Assembly (NCBI GenBank): GCA_900543305.1
Contig: UQQZ01000019.1
Location: 1-37,873 of the forward strand
Reading direction: 5' to 3'
Origin: an uncultured Oscillospiraceae bacterium
Lineage (GTDB): Bacteria > Bacillota > Clostridia > Oscillospirales > Acutalibacteraceae
Length of the DNA stretch: 37,873 bases
This document shows, piece by piece, positions 21,561 through 29,470 of the stretch (the first letter of the stretch is position 1; each line of letters opens with the position of its first letter). A model generated the notes under the pieces. The model made no database searches. It worked only from the letters and a program-made list of their open reading frames with translations, and had not been told where the DNA came from. The translations under genes were made by a program, and so were the position numbers.

Positions 21561-22811
21561 TTAAAAATCCGCGATCCGGATACGGTTTTCCAGCCGCAAT
21601 CCGGCCGCCTCCAACGCGGGTACCTTGGCCCGCAGATCCTGCTCGGAAATTTGGGGCAGCGTGAAACCAGCTTCCCCGGGTTTTTCTTCCCGACGGATCA
21701 GCCGCACTGCTTGAGGAAACACCTTCTCCGCCCGGTCGAAGACTTCATCGGAGTCCCCTTCGCCTTCCACTCGAACGAACACGTCCTGGGGCGTCACATC
21801 CCAAGGCTCCACATAATTGGGCTTGGTGTCTTCCCAGAAGAGGATTTTCCGGTTAGATTTCAAATGGCGCACACAGTCAATCACGTCTGCCACCACAGCG
21901 CTGGCAGTGGGCAGCTTGCCCGCTCCCTTGCCGTAAAAAACCACGTCGCCGGTCACGTCTCCCCGAACCAGAATTCCGTTGAATACGTCATCCACGTTGG
22001 CCAGCTGGCTCTCCCGGCTGATAAACATGGGAGACACCAAAATGTGCAACTTCCCGTTTTCCAGCATCTTCGCTTCACCGATGAGCTTGATCACGCCGCC
22101 CCAAGCGCCTGCATACCCTACGTCCGCTTTGGTAATAGATGTAATCCCCTCTGTGTGAACGCTTTCCGGATACACATGGGTCCCGTAAGCGAGAGAAGCC
22201 AGAATGCAGATTTTCCGGCAAGCATCGGTGCCTTCCACATCCGCCGCCGGATTGCGCTCCGCGTACCCCAGCTTCTGAGCCAACTGCAAGGCTTCGTCAA
22301 AAGCCATGTGCTCCCGGATCATCTTGGTCAAGATAAAATTGGTGGTACCGTTGAGGATTCCCGCAATCTCCGACACCTCATTGGCGGCCAAACATTGGCT
22401 GATAGGTCGGATAATGGGAATGCCCCCTCCCACACTGGCCTCAAAGAGAAAATTCAGATTGTTCTTTTGGGCCAGGGCAAGAAGTTCGGCGCCCTTGGCG
22501 GCCACCAATTCCTTGTTGGAAGTCACCACGCTTTTTCCATGCTCCAGACACGCCTTCACATAAGAAAATGCAGGCTCCAAACCTCCCATGACTTCTACCA
22601 CAATTTTAATGTCCGGATCGTTTAAAATTTCCTGGAAGTCCTTGGTAAACAAATCGCTGTAAGGCAGTTCCGGAAATTCCCGCAGGTCCAGGATACGCTT
22701 TACATGGATCTCCTCCTTCGCCCGCTGGGCAATGCTCGCCTTGTGAGTGCGAAGTACTTCCAGCACGCCGGAGCCCACTACGCCATGACCCATCACCGCG
22801 ATCTCCGCCAT
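21561..22811 (-). CDS. hom: Homoserine dehydrogenase
   Basis: Reduces aspartate semialdehyde to homoserine. The 416-residue protein has the Rossmann motif MGHGVVGSGV (7-16), the catalytic core VTSNKELVAAKG and the signature GILNGTTNFILTKM, with NPAADVEGTDACRKICIL giving the conserved active-site Asp and Lys. A C-terminal ACT domain (about 340-416) is the usual threonine-sensing part of the monofunctional bacterial enzyme. AAAGGAATGG precedes the ATG by about 8 bases. It lies between the ACT regulator and thrB in the same direction. Confidence 0.96.
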   Translation of the reverse strand: MAEIAVMGHGVVGSGVLEVLRTHKASIAQRAKEEIHVKRILDLREFPELPYSDLFTKDFQEILNDPDIKIVVEVMGGLEPAFSYVKACLEHGKSVVTSNKELVAAKGAELLALAQKNNLNFLFEASVGGGIPIIRPISQCLAANEVSEIAGILNGTTNFILTKMIREHMAFDEALQLAQKLGYAERNPAADVEGTDACRKICILASLAYGTHVYPESVHTEGITSITKADVGYAGAWGGVIKLIGEAKMLENGKLHILVSPMFISRESQLANVDDVFNGILVRGDVTGDVVFYGKGAGKLPTASAVVADVIDCVRHLKSNRKILFWEDTKPNYVEPWDVTPQDVFVRVEGEGDSDEVFDRAEKVFPQAVRLIRREEKPGEAGFTLPQISEQDLRAKVPALEAAGLRLENRIRIADF

Positions 22812-22878
22812 ACGTCAACCATTCCTTTCCATTCCGGCCCAAAAGGCTTGAACCGGATTCCTTATTTCTCCTGGCTCA

Positions 22879-23316
22879 TCAGTCCATGATGCTGTCGATC
22901 TTGATCACGCCTTCCACCTGGCGCAACCGCTCAATCAACTGTCCCGACTGGAGCTCCATTTTATCCGTACGCGCCGATACAGAGACAAACGCCCGTCCCT
23001 TCACCGGAATATTTTGGTTTACGGTGAGAATATTGGCTCCCGCCTGGTAGAATACCGTCAACAAGCTCACCAGAACCCCGGGCCGGTCTGTCAGAATCAC
23101 CTGTACTGTGAGAATCCCGGAGGAAGACTTTTGCGTATAGGGAAACACCGCATCCCGGTATTTGTAATATACGCTGCGGGAGATTCCAGCCAGACGTACC
23201 GCTTCCGATGCGGTAGACGCTTCCCCGCTTTCCAGCAGGGCGTTGGCCTTGACCACCTTTTGGTATACCTCCGGCAGTACTTTTTCGTCCACTACAAGAT
23301 AAGAATCGCTTTTCAT
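22879..23316 (-). CDS. pheB: ACT domain-containing protein, PheB/UPF0735 family
   Basis: A 145-residue protein with an N-terminal helix-turn-helix-like part (SEAVRLAGISRSVYYKYRD) and a C-terminal ACT domain (GILTVQVILTDRPGVLVSLLTVFYQAG), the layout of the Firmicute PheB/UPF0735 family, which is often placed ahead of hom and thrB. The ACT domain should bind an amino acid and the N-terminal part suggests regulation, but the family has no settled enzymatic role. It is first in the aspartate-pathway operon, 67 bases upstream of hom, with its own sigma-A promoter and a palindrome in the leader. The symbol follows family naming and does not imply a role in phenylalanine synthesis. Confidence 0.85.
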   Translation of the reverse strand: MKSDSYLVVDEKVLPEVYQKVVKANALLESGEASTASEAVRLAGISRSVYYKYRDAVFPYTQKSSSGILTVQVILTDRPGVLVSLLTVFYQAGANILTVNQNIPVKGRAFVSVSARTDKMELQSGQLIERLRQVEGVIKIDSIMD

Positions 23317-23324
23317 TGTTCACC

Positions 23325-23341
23325 TACAAAATACGTTTGTA
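23325..23341 (-). promoter_or_regulatory. Inverted repeat in the pheB-hom leader
   Basis: TACAAA and TTTGTA arms with a 5-base spacer, between the promoter (23356-23384) and the ribosome binding site. A possible operator for an amino-acid responsive regulator. Confidence 0.35.
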
Positions 23342-23355
23342 TTGTCACAGCGAAC

Positions 23356-23384
23356 AGTTTACCACAGGCTTCCTGAAAAATCAA
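23356..23384 (-). promoter_or_regulatory. Sigma-A promoter of the aspartate-pathway operon
   Basis: On the minus strand TTGATT (23379-23384) and TAAACT (23356-23361) are 17 bases apart. Confidence 0.65.
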
Positions 23385-23398
23385 GCCCTTTATACAAC

Positions 23399-23437
23399 AA
23401 AAACTGCCGAAATGAATCCTTTTCCACGGCAGTTTTT
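23399..23437 (-). terminator. Terminator of the class A PBP gene
   Basis: A perfect 11-bp stem (23399-23409 with 23427-23437) with A and T runs at its ends, 24 bases after the PBP stop codon; on the minus strand it is followed by TTTTTGTTG. Confidence 0.88.
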
Positions 23438-23460
23438 GCGTCTCACTGAATTGTTATGCC

Positions 23461-26010
23461 TCAGCCAACAAGTTCTCCTGTGCCACCTTCTCCTTCATTC
23501 CCTCCCGGATCAGGTGCCGGAGTGTCCGGTGTAGGTGTTTCCGGCGTGGGAGTTTCTGGGGTAGGCGTCTCAGGGGTAGGCGTTTCCGGCGTGGGAGTTT
23601 CCGGAGTAGGCGTCTCGGGAGTAGGCGTCTCCGGTGTGGGCGTCTCAGGGGTGGACGGCCCAGGAGTGGGCGACTCCGTCACACTGGTCGAGGGAGACGG
23701 CGAGGGCTCCTCCGAAGGCTCCGTACTAGCCGAAGGACTGACGCTGGGCGACGGAGATACCGACGCCGCAGGACCTGCAATGTGATCGGAACCGCCGTTG
23801 CAGGTACCAGGCAAATTGCTGGGATCATACCAGCCAACGGCAGTATCATAACAATTGGGGCCCGCTATCTTGCCGCTGGTACGGCAGAAGGTGTACTGGG
23901 AAACTTTATCGCTGAGAACCCAGCCCACATCTCCCCAATCGTAGGTGTTCAGATACTGGATGACGGCCTTCCAGACTACCCGGGCAACATTGGAATCGGC
24001 AATCTCTGCCGGTTCCTCATAGCCAGTCCAGACGCCTGCCACACAGTAGGGCGTGCCGCCCATAAAGGTCAAGTCCTTGGTGTCGTTGGTGGTACCAGTT
24101 TTCGCATAGATGTCCACACCCAGATCCTGCATGGTGGTGGCAGTACCGTTATAGCCCTCTACAGGACGGTGCAGAAGCTTATTCATAATGGTGGCAGTCT
24201 CCGTAGACATGACCTGCTCCCCGGTTTTATCCCGGTTGTCCAGAATCACGTTTCCCTGATGGTCCTTCACATAAGTGTAGGTGTAGGGCTCATAGTAGTA
24301 ACCACCGTTGGCAAACGTACAGTAGGCGGTGGTCATTTCTTCCACGGTAACGCCATAAGACATGCCGCCCAACGCCATGGCAGAAAGGCTGTGAGAGTCG
24401 TCTTCTGTCAAAGTGGTGAAATGCAGCTTGTCCGTCAGCCATTGGTAACAGGATTCCGGCGTCAGCTCCGACACCAACCAGGCTGCGGGAGCATTCTGGG
24501 AAACCTCAATCGCCTCGTCCACGTTCATATATCCTGTATACTGCATGGAGAAGTTGGAAGGGCCCTCCTCCGTGGAGCCTTCGCCGTAATAGTTGGGAAT
24601 GGGCTGGTCTTTCAATACGGATCCATAGGTGATGGTCCCGGTTTCAATTCCCAAAGAATAAGCGCTCACGGGCTTGAAAGAGGAGCCGGGCTGCCGTTCA
24701 CTCTGGGTGGCGTTGTTCCACAACAATACCCCATCCCGCTGGTCCCGGCTACCAACTACCGCAATCACACGGCCGGTATAGGGATCCATCACAAAAAGGC
24801 CTGCCTGGATATCGGGATCCGCAGGCATGCAGTCCCCATGGAGGAACATCTCTTCCAGATCCGTCTGAATTTGCAGGTTCATGGCGCAGTGAATCTCCAA
24901 ACCGGAGTTGTACACCAGGCTTCTGGCCTGGTCATAGGAATATCCGTATTTCTCCTGGAGGTCCGCCACAATGTCGTTGAACATGGTATCAATATACCAG
25001 TTCCACTTATCAGTATCCTGTTTTTCCTCGTTTTCAGCGTCGGTGTCTTCCACCTCGCCGCCTACAAAGCTCATGGTATCCAGCTCGGCCAAAGCCTGCT
25101 CGTATTCGTCCTTCGAAATGGGAGCAAGCTGACCCTCCAGATCCCCGGTGATCACCAACTCGTCGTTACTTTGGTCCCCGTCAGACAAACGCCACATCCG
25201 GTCCAACACGGTCCGGGCACGTTCTTTGGACTCCTCTGGGAAGATCAACGGATTGTACTGGTAGGGATTCTGGGTAATGCCCGCGATCAAGGCGCACTCC
25301 GCCAGAGAACACTCGCTGATGTTCTTATCGAAATAGCACTCTGCCGCTGCCTCTACTCCCTGGCACTGGCCTCCGTAGTTGACCACGTTCAGGTAAGCTT
25401 CCAGAATCTGCTGTTTGGAATATTTCTTCTCCAGGTTCAGGGCTGTGAAAATCTCCCCCACCTTCCGCAGAATACTCACCTGGTTCTGCTGGGTCAGGTT
25501 CTTGATCAGCTGCTGGGTCAGGGTAGATCCGCCGCCGCTGCCGGAATGGGTAAACAGCTTGTACACTGCGCCCATGGTATTCCACCAGTCTACTCCATGG
25601 TGCTCGCTAAATCGGTGGTCTTCAATGGCCACCTGGGCTGTTTTCATATAAGTGGGAATGTCATTGAGGGACGTCCACACCCGGTTTTCATTGCGATAAA
25701 TCGTCATGTACTCCGTGGAGTTTCCCTGGTCGTCATCCAAGTACACAAAGCTGGAATAACTCAGGGACATGGCGGAAAGGTCCGGGGGCTCCGCGTCCCG
25801 GAAGCTCAGCAAAAAGGACGCAACGGACAAAAATACCAGCAGCCCAGAAATGATGAGAATGCACACCAGCGTCTTGACTGCCTTCCACACCATGCCCCCC
25901 ACCGTCTTGGCAGTAGCGCTGGCCGTCTGGGACATCTCCCCTTCGGTCCGTTGGGAAGGGACATGGAATGTGCTGGTGTTATACTTGTTGAGATCTTTTT
26001 TGTCTAACAC
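23461..26010 (-). CDS. Class A penicillin-binding protein (transglycosylase/transpeptidase)
   Basis: Polymerises and crosslinks peptidoglycan at the outer face of the membrane. The 849-residue protein has a cytoplasmic N terminus, a membrane helix (about 48-69), a transglycosylase domain with catalytic Glu 130 in IEDHRFSEHHGVDW and GGSTLTQQLIKN (160-171), and a transpeptidase domain with SSFK (Ser 443), SQN (504-506) and KTGT (637-640). The C terminus is a Pro/Ser/Thr tail with eight PETPT repeats (788-827). The start is GTG at 26010: AAGGAGG lies 6-7 bases before it, while the frame upstream to 26073 lacks one. A GGCGC/GCGCC hairpin (26026-26038) sits just 5' of the SD. Divergent from the BofC-like gene. 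Confidence 0.95.
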   Translation of the reverse strand: MLDKKDLNKYNTSTFHVPSQRTEGEMSQTASATAKTVGGMVWKAVKTLVCILIISGLLVFLSVASFLLSFRDAEPPDLSAMSLSYSSFVYLDDDQGNSTEYMTIYRNENRVWTSLNDIPTYMKTAQVAIEDHRFSEHHGVDWWNTMGAVYKLFTHSGSGGGSTLTQQLIKNLTQQNQVSILRKVGEIFTALNLEKKYSKQQILEAYLNVVNYGGQCQGVEAAAECYFDKNISECSLAECALIAGITQNPYQYNPLIFPEESKERARTVLDRMWRLSDGDQSNDELVITGDLEGQLAPISKDEYEQALAELDTMSFVGGEVEDTDAENEEKQDTDKWNWYIDTMFNDIVADLQEKYGYSYDQARSLVYNSGLEIHCAMNLQIQTDLEEMFLHGDCMPADPDIQAGLFVMDPYTGRVIAVVGSRDQRDGVLLWNNATQSERQPGSSFKPVSAYSLGIETGTITYGSVLKDQPIPNYYGEGSTEEGPSNFSMQYTGYMNVDEAIEVSQNAPAAWLVSELTPESCYQWLTDKLHFTTLTEDDSHSLSAMALGGMSYGVTVEEMTTAYCTFANGGYYYEPYTYTYVKDHQGNVILDNRDKTGEQVMSTETATIMNKLLHRPVEGYNGTATTMQDLGVDIYAKTGTTNDTKDLTFMGGTPYCVAGVWTGYEEPAEIADSNVARVVWKAVIQYLNTYDWGDVGWVLSDKVSQYTFCRTSGKIAGPNCYDTAVGWYDPSNLPGTCNGGSDHIAGPAASVSPSPSVSPSASTEPSEEPSPSPSTSVTESPTPGPSTPETPTPETPTPETPTPETPTPETPTPETPTPETPTPETPTPDTPAPDPGGNEGEGGTGELVG
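23530..23649 (-). repeat. Eight tandem 15-bp units encoding PETPT in the PBP tail
   Basis: Eight in-frame 15-base units, each encoding Pro-Glu-Thr-Pro-Thr, followed by a variant Pro-Asp-Thr-Pro-Ala. Units differ at third codon positions while the peptide is constant. Confidence 0.95.
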
Positions 26011-26097
26011 TGGTCTCCTCCTTACGGCGCACCGCGCCGAATTCTTGGCATAATTGGGGAAAAAACATCCCATACTTCATGCCGAGGTGATTTCGAT

Positions 26098-26499
26098 ATG
26101 GATGAAAAAAAGCCCAGAGATTACAAAAAGGCGACGATAATCACTGTCGTCCTGACAGTGGCAGCATTGGCGGTAACCGTTTTTTCCCTGGCTCTCCGCC
26201 CTGAATCGGCCGTTCCCACCCAGGGGACCCCCGCCGAAAGTATCAGTAGCTATTATACCCCAAAGCCTACGTCAAGTCAAGAAACCACAGCCTCTCCCAC
26301 CCCCTCCTCCGACGGGCCCTATCGGGTCGCCCTCTACGACGGAAAAATTGGCGTTTTCCGGCCAGGAGAGTCAACCCCTTACCTCACTGCCGATGTGAGT
26401 GTTTACTTGCTGCCGGAGGAGGATATCGCCCTGCTTCGAAAAGGGATCACAGCTCAGAATTTGACCGAGGTCAAACGCATTTTGGAAGACTACGATTAA
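26098..26499 (+). CDS. BofC C-terminal-domain-like membrane protein
   Basis: A 133-residue protein with a short cytoplasmic N terminus (MDEKKPRDYKK), one membrane helix (about 12-33), a Pro/Ser/Thr linker (about 35-72) and a compact C-terminal domain: PYRVALYDGKIGVFRPG, VSVYLLPEEDIALLRKGI and LTEVKRILEDYD. The pattern of that domain (a V..YdGKIaVF strand, then LPeeD..lLkkGI and ..lLEDY) is the one I associate with BofC C-terminal-like proteins of Clostridia, related to the forespore protein that controls SpoIVB signalling in Bacillus. The N-terminal BofC domain is absent. GAGGTGA lies 7 bases before the ATG. It is divergent from the PBP gene and convergent with SASP. Functional role is inference. 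Confidence 0.65.
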   Translation: MDEKKPRDYKKATIITVVLTVAALAVTVFSLALRPESAVPTQGTPAESISSYYTPKPTSSQETTASPTPSSDGPYRVALYDGKIGVFRPGESTPYLTADVSVYLLPEEDIALLRKGITAQNLTEVKRILEDYD

Positions 26500-26503
26500 C
26501 GGA

Positions 26504-26538
26504 CAAGCGCCCTGCCGGATTATCCGGCAGGGCGCTTG
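26504..26538. other. Perfect 16-bp GC-rich hairpin between convergent genes, no T run
   Basis: Arms 26504-26519 and 26523-26538 with a 3-base loop. It lies 4 bases after the BofC-like stop and 13 bases past the SASP stop. No T run follows on either strand, so it is not a standard rho-independent terminator; it may protect 3' ends of both mRNAs. Confidence 0.7.
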
Positions 26539-26551
26539 CAGGCTCGAGTGC

Positions 26552-26743
26552 TTACTTCATGCTCTTCTCATAGGACTCGATCATCTTCTTGACCATCTGG
26601 CCCCCGATGGAGCCGGCCTGACGGGAGGTCAGGTCGCCGTTGTAACCCTGCTTCAGGTTCACACCCACTTCAGAAGCGGACTCCATCTTAAACCGGTTCA
26701 TAGCTTCCTTGGCCTCGGGGACCATGCTGGAATTGCTTTTCAT
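26552..26743 (-). CDS. Alpha/beta-type small acid-soluble spore protein
   Basis: A 63-residue protein that would coat and protect spore DNA and be degraded by the GPR protease at germination. The family signature is complete: LTSRQAGSIGGQMVKKMIESYE at the C-terminal end, and ESASEVGV in the place of the GPR cleavage site. The frame continues upstream to 26827, but the ATG at 26743 is chosen since GAAGGAG lies about 11 bases before it and the product then has the family length. It is a single-gene unit. A forespore sigma factor is expected to transcribe it; I could not identify a convincing sigma-G box. This gene is direct evidence for a sporulating host lineage. Confidence 0.95.
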   Translation of the reverse strand: MKSNSSMVPEAKEAMNRFKMESASEVGVNLKQGYNGDLTSRQAGSIGGQMVKKMIESYEKSMK

Positions 26744-26873
26744 TTTCGTCTCTTCTCCTTCAAAAGAATTTTTTCTCGCGTTTGCATTACCTAGTTTGAC
26801 TCTTACGCCTCCTCTTATGAATGACAATTCTTTCTAAATTTTTTCCAAACTCTTCCCACCTGTTTGACCACAG

Positions 26874-26904
26874 AAAAAAGGCCCCGCCGTCTCCGGCTGA
26901 GGCC
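26874..26904 (-). terminator. Terminator of the Eis-like gene
   Basis: A GC-rich stem with a small internal bulge (26880-26889 with 26894-26904, loop GAGA), followed on the minus strand by TTTTTT, about 28 bases after the stop codon. Confidence 0.85.
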
Positions 26905-26932
26905 AATTTCTCAGTTTTATTTCGGAATGAAA

Positions 26933-28123
26933 TCAGAAGAAATCTCCCAGGAACATTTTCTTAGGATAAAACACCTTTTCAAAAGGAGTTCCAGCCCACT
27001 CTCCTATGCTGCTTCCTCCCAACAGAAGGCGGGAAAACTGGGCCATATCCAACTCGACTTCCGGATTTCCTTCCCGCTGAAGATCCACACAGGCGCCGTC
27101 TTGGAAGGTCACCTGGAACACTCCGTTGTTTTCGGGAAGATAGGGATCGTTCAAACGGAAACAGACCTGTCCGCTCCCTTGATAACGGGCTTTACGCAGA
27201 GCATTTTCCACATGGATCACACGCCCCATGCCCAGGAAACGCAATTCCCGCCGGCAGCAGCCTTCCACCTCCGGCAACAGTCTTTCCAAGGCCACATCCA
27301 CGGGCAAGGTGAAACGGACCTTTTTGTAATGGCTCCGGTAGGACCGAATGTGCTGTAACAGCCCTTTCAGCCCTTCTGCGTCCGCATAGTAGAACATGTC
27401 ACACACCATGGTGCTCTCACCGGAAGCATCCCGTTCTTTTTCAAAACTCAGTACACCTTTTGCCTCCTTGGCCGCGTTGTACCAGACATAGGTGTACCGC
27501 CCCTGTTGAGCCGGGTTCTGACCAATTCTGGAGAGCCAATCACAATCCTCCCGCACAAAGGACAAATTGTACCCTTGGGCAAATTTGTCGTAAACTTTCT
27601 GCATGGCCTCGTACTGGGAAACGCCTTCGTTAAGAATCGCTTCCCCGTGTTCCTCCAGCAATACCGGCAATACTCCCAGGTCCACGGTCCACTCCACAGT
27701 CTGGACGCACAGCTCATAGCCGAACTGACGATAAAATTTGGTGCTGAAGGGATAGAGATAGGAAAACTCTACCCCCGCCGCAAAACTGTCTTCCAGATGC
27801 TTCCGAAAACAGCCGGCAATCGCTCCCCGCCCACGATATTGGGGCAAACTGGAAACTGCGCCAATGCAAGTGCACAGGGCTTCTTGACCATCAAAGCGGA
27901 CGGTGGCGGGCGCTCCCCGGAGAAAACTCATCATTTTCCCCTCTTTCGTGAAGGCAGCCCAACAGTCCTGCCAATACACTTCACTGCGATATTGGGGATG
28001 CTCCTTCACCTGGGTGAGTGCTTGAGGCGTCACTCCGCTGGGATCCAGTTTCTGCTCAAAGGCAATGGCAAATACCTCCCGAGTGCGCAAGTATTCCTCT
28101 TCTCGGATCTTCCGAACAATCAT
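26933..28123 (-). CDS. Eis-like GNAT N-acetyltransferase
   Basis: A 396-residue acetyltransferase of the Eis group (two GNAT-type halves plus a C-terminal SCP2-like domain), members of which acetylate amines on aminoglycosides, peptides or proteins. The acetyl-CoA site is IGAVSSLPQYRGRGAIAGCFRKHL (about 88-111), followed by the typical LYPFSTKFYRQFGYE. The C-terminal part with FRLNDPYLPENNGVFQV and VELDMAQFSRLLLGG matches the sterol-carrier-like domain. AAAGGAGAGG lies 6-8 bases before the ATG. It is a single-gene unit with its own extended -10 promoter and terminator. Whether it affects antibiotic susceptibility cannot be told from sequence. Confidence 0.88.
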   Translation of the reverse strand: MIVRKIREEEYLRTREVFAIAFEQKLDPSGVTPQALTQVKEHPQYRSEVYWQDCWAAFTKEGKMMSFLRGAPATVRFDGQEALCTCIGAVSSLPQYRGRGAIAGCFRKHLEDSFAAGVEFSYLYPFSTKFYRQFGYELCVQTVEWTVDLGVLPVLLEEHGEAILNEGVSQYEAMQKVYDKFAQGYNLSFVREDCDWLSRIGQNPAQQGRYTYVWYNAAKEAKGVLSFEKERDASGESTMVCDMFYYADAEGLKGLLQHIRSYRSHYKKVRFTLPVDVALERLLPEVEGCCRRELRFLGMGRVIHVENALRKARYQGSGQVCFRLNDPYLPENNGVFQVTFQDGACVDLQREGNPEVELDMAQFSRLLLGGSSIGEWAGTPFEKVFYPKKMFLGDFF

Positions 28124-28154
28124 CCAATTCCTCTCCTTTCACATTGCTCGGTTC

Positions 28155-28163
28155 AGTATACCA
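28155..28163 (-). promoter_or_regulatory. Extended -10 promoter of the Eis-like gene
   Basis: On the minus strand TGG-TATACT (TG at 28162-28163, TATACT at 28155-28160). No good -35 hexamer is present at 17 bases, so the TGn extension would compensate. Confidence 0.5.
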
Positions 28164-28207
28164 GATTTTTCAACCCTGCGCCAGCCTTTTCCCTGAATCT
28201 TTCCCAT

Positions 28208-28236
28208 AGAAAGAGGGACACCTTCGGCGTCCCTCT
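28208..28236 (-). terminator. Terminator of the glycerate kinase gene
   Basis: An 11-bp stem with one G-U pair (28212-28222 with 28226-28236), loop GAA on the minus strand, followed by TTTCTAT; the T run is short. Confidence 0.7.
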
Positions 28237-28252
28237 GTGACCGGTTTCTGAT

Positions 28253-29392
28253 TTATTGGCTCTGCCCAATGGACAGGGTACGGGCAATATTTTCCATGGC
28301 GAGGGACAAATTTTCCGCCGCATGATACCGGGATTCGGAAAATGGCTCCGCCGCCCGGTTAATGCTGAACACCGCTGTCAATCCCTCTTCATACATGGGC
28401 TCAAATCCAGGGCCGATCTGACCTACCACTGCAATCACCGGCACCTGGAATTTTTTGCACCGGCCAGATACCCCGGACACCACCTTTCCCCGGATGCTTT
28501 GAAAATCGATTTTTCCCTCTCCTGTAAACACCAGGTCTGCCGTCTGAAGGAGCTCGTCAAAACCTACGGTATCCAGCACCACATCGATTCCCATCTTCAG
28601 CTTGGCTCCGCAAAAGGCTGCCATGCCAAATCCCAAACCGCCTGCCGCTCCCGCTCCCGGCAACTGGGAAACATCCTCCCCCAAGCATTGGGACACCACT
28701 TGGCCCAGATGGCGCAATCCTGCATCCAGCCGCTCTACCATGGCGTCGTTTGCTCCTTTTTGCGGAGCAAAGACGTATGCGGCACCCGTTTTTCCAAAGA
28801 GTGGATTGTCGATATCGCACATGACCGTGAGCTCTACGCCCTGTAACGCTTCTTTCACTGGGGTACAGTCCACTGACTCCACCTGGCAGAGCGTGGCTCC
28901 CGTAGGAACAAAGGAACTGCCGTCCTCTCGCGTGAACACCGCACCCAAGGCTGCCGCCGCCCCTGTGCCGCCGTCGTTGGTACAGCTTCCTCCCAGTCCC
29001 AAAATGATCTTTTTACATCCCGCTTCCTTGGCTGCCAAAATCAGCTCTCCCACTCCATAGGTGGTAGTTTTCTCCGGATCCGGGTGACCTTCTACCAAGG
29101 GCAAACCCGCACAGGCTGCCATCTCCACTACCGCAGTCTGTCCATCACTGAGCAAGCCGTAAAAGCTCTCCATGGGCTTCCCATAAGGGCCCGTTACCGT
29201 CAACGTTTTACGCTCCCCTCCCACAGCGGTCAGGAATGCTTCCACACTGCCCTCTCCTCCGTCTGCTACCGGAAGGGTATGGAGTTTCACCTGGGGAAAT
29301 ACCTTTCGCAGCTCCTTCCCCATAATTTCGCATACTTGTCGGGACGACAAAGTACCTTTAAAAGAATCCGGTACCAATACAATGTGTTTCAT
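28253..29392 (-). CDS. Glycerate kinase (GarK/GlxK family)
   Basis: Phosphorylates D-glycerate to a phosphoglycerate, feeding lower glycolysis. The 379-residue length is usual. Family signatures: VPDSFKGTLSSRQVCEIM at the N terminus, LPVADGGEGSVEAFL (40-54), LGLGGSCTNDGGTGAAAALGA (about 129-149), and VFTGEGKIDFQSIRGKVVSGVSG near residue 290, which is highly conserved in this family. AAAGGGG lies 8 bases before the ATG. A 12-bp palindrome sits at 29418-29429 just upstream. No glyoxylate or tartronate genes flank it, so its route of glycerate supply is unknown. Confidence 0.94.
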   Translation of the reverse strand: MKHIVLVPDSFKGTLSSRQVCEIMGKELRKVFPQVKLHTLPVADGGEGSVEAFLTAVGGERKTLTVTGPYGKPMESFYGLLSDGQTAVVEMAACAGLPLVEGHPDPEKTTTYGVGELILAAKEAGCKKIILGLGGSCTNDGGTGAAAALGAVFTREDGSSFVPTGATLCQVESVDCTPVKEALQGVELTVMCDIDNPLFGKTGAAYVFAPQKGANDAMVERLDAGLRHLGQVVSQCLGEDVSQLPGAGAAGGLGFGMAAFCGAKLKMGIDVVLDTVGFDELLQTADLVFTGEGKIDFQSIRGKVVSGVSGRCKKFQVPVIAVVGQIGPGFEPMYEEGLTAVFSINRAAEPFSESRYHAAENLSLAMENIARTLSIGQSQ

Positions 29393-29417
29393 GGGAACTA
29401 CCCCTTTCCTTTTTTCT

Positions 29418-29429
29418 ATAGGGCCCTAT
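29418..29429 (-). promoter_or_regulatory. 12-bp palindrome upstream of the glycerate kinase gene
   Basis: ATAGGGCCCTAT is a perfect palindrome, 26 bases before the start codon and just after the MATE terminator. Possible operator; no clear promoter hexamers were identified around it. Confidence 0.3.
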
Positions 29430-29432
29430 GAG

Positions 29433-29460
29433 AAAATCCCCCTGTACCATCACAGAGGGA
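29433..29460 (-). terminator. Terminator of the MATE transporter gene
   Basis: A 9-bp stem with one G-U pair (29437-29445 with 29452-29460), followed on the minus strand by TTTTC; 10 bases after the stop codon. Confidence 0.65.
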
Positions 29461-29470
29461 ATTTCTGTCG

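Noticed and set aside
23530..23649. Short tandem repeats resembling a CRISPR or minisatellite locus
   Set aside because: Units are 15 bases, contiguous without spacers, in frame and encode PETPT; no cas genes nearby.
23782..26007. A 741-codon plus-strand open frame opposite the PBP gene
   Set aside because: Antisense shadow of an intact class A PBP with all catalytic motifs; no ribosome binding site and no recognisable domains.
26744..26870. Sigma-G promoter for the SASP gene
   Set aside because: Expected from biology, but no pair of boxes with proper spacing was convincing by eye.
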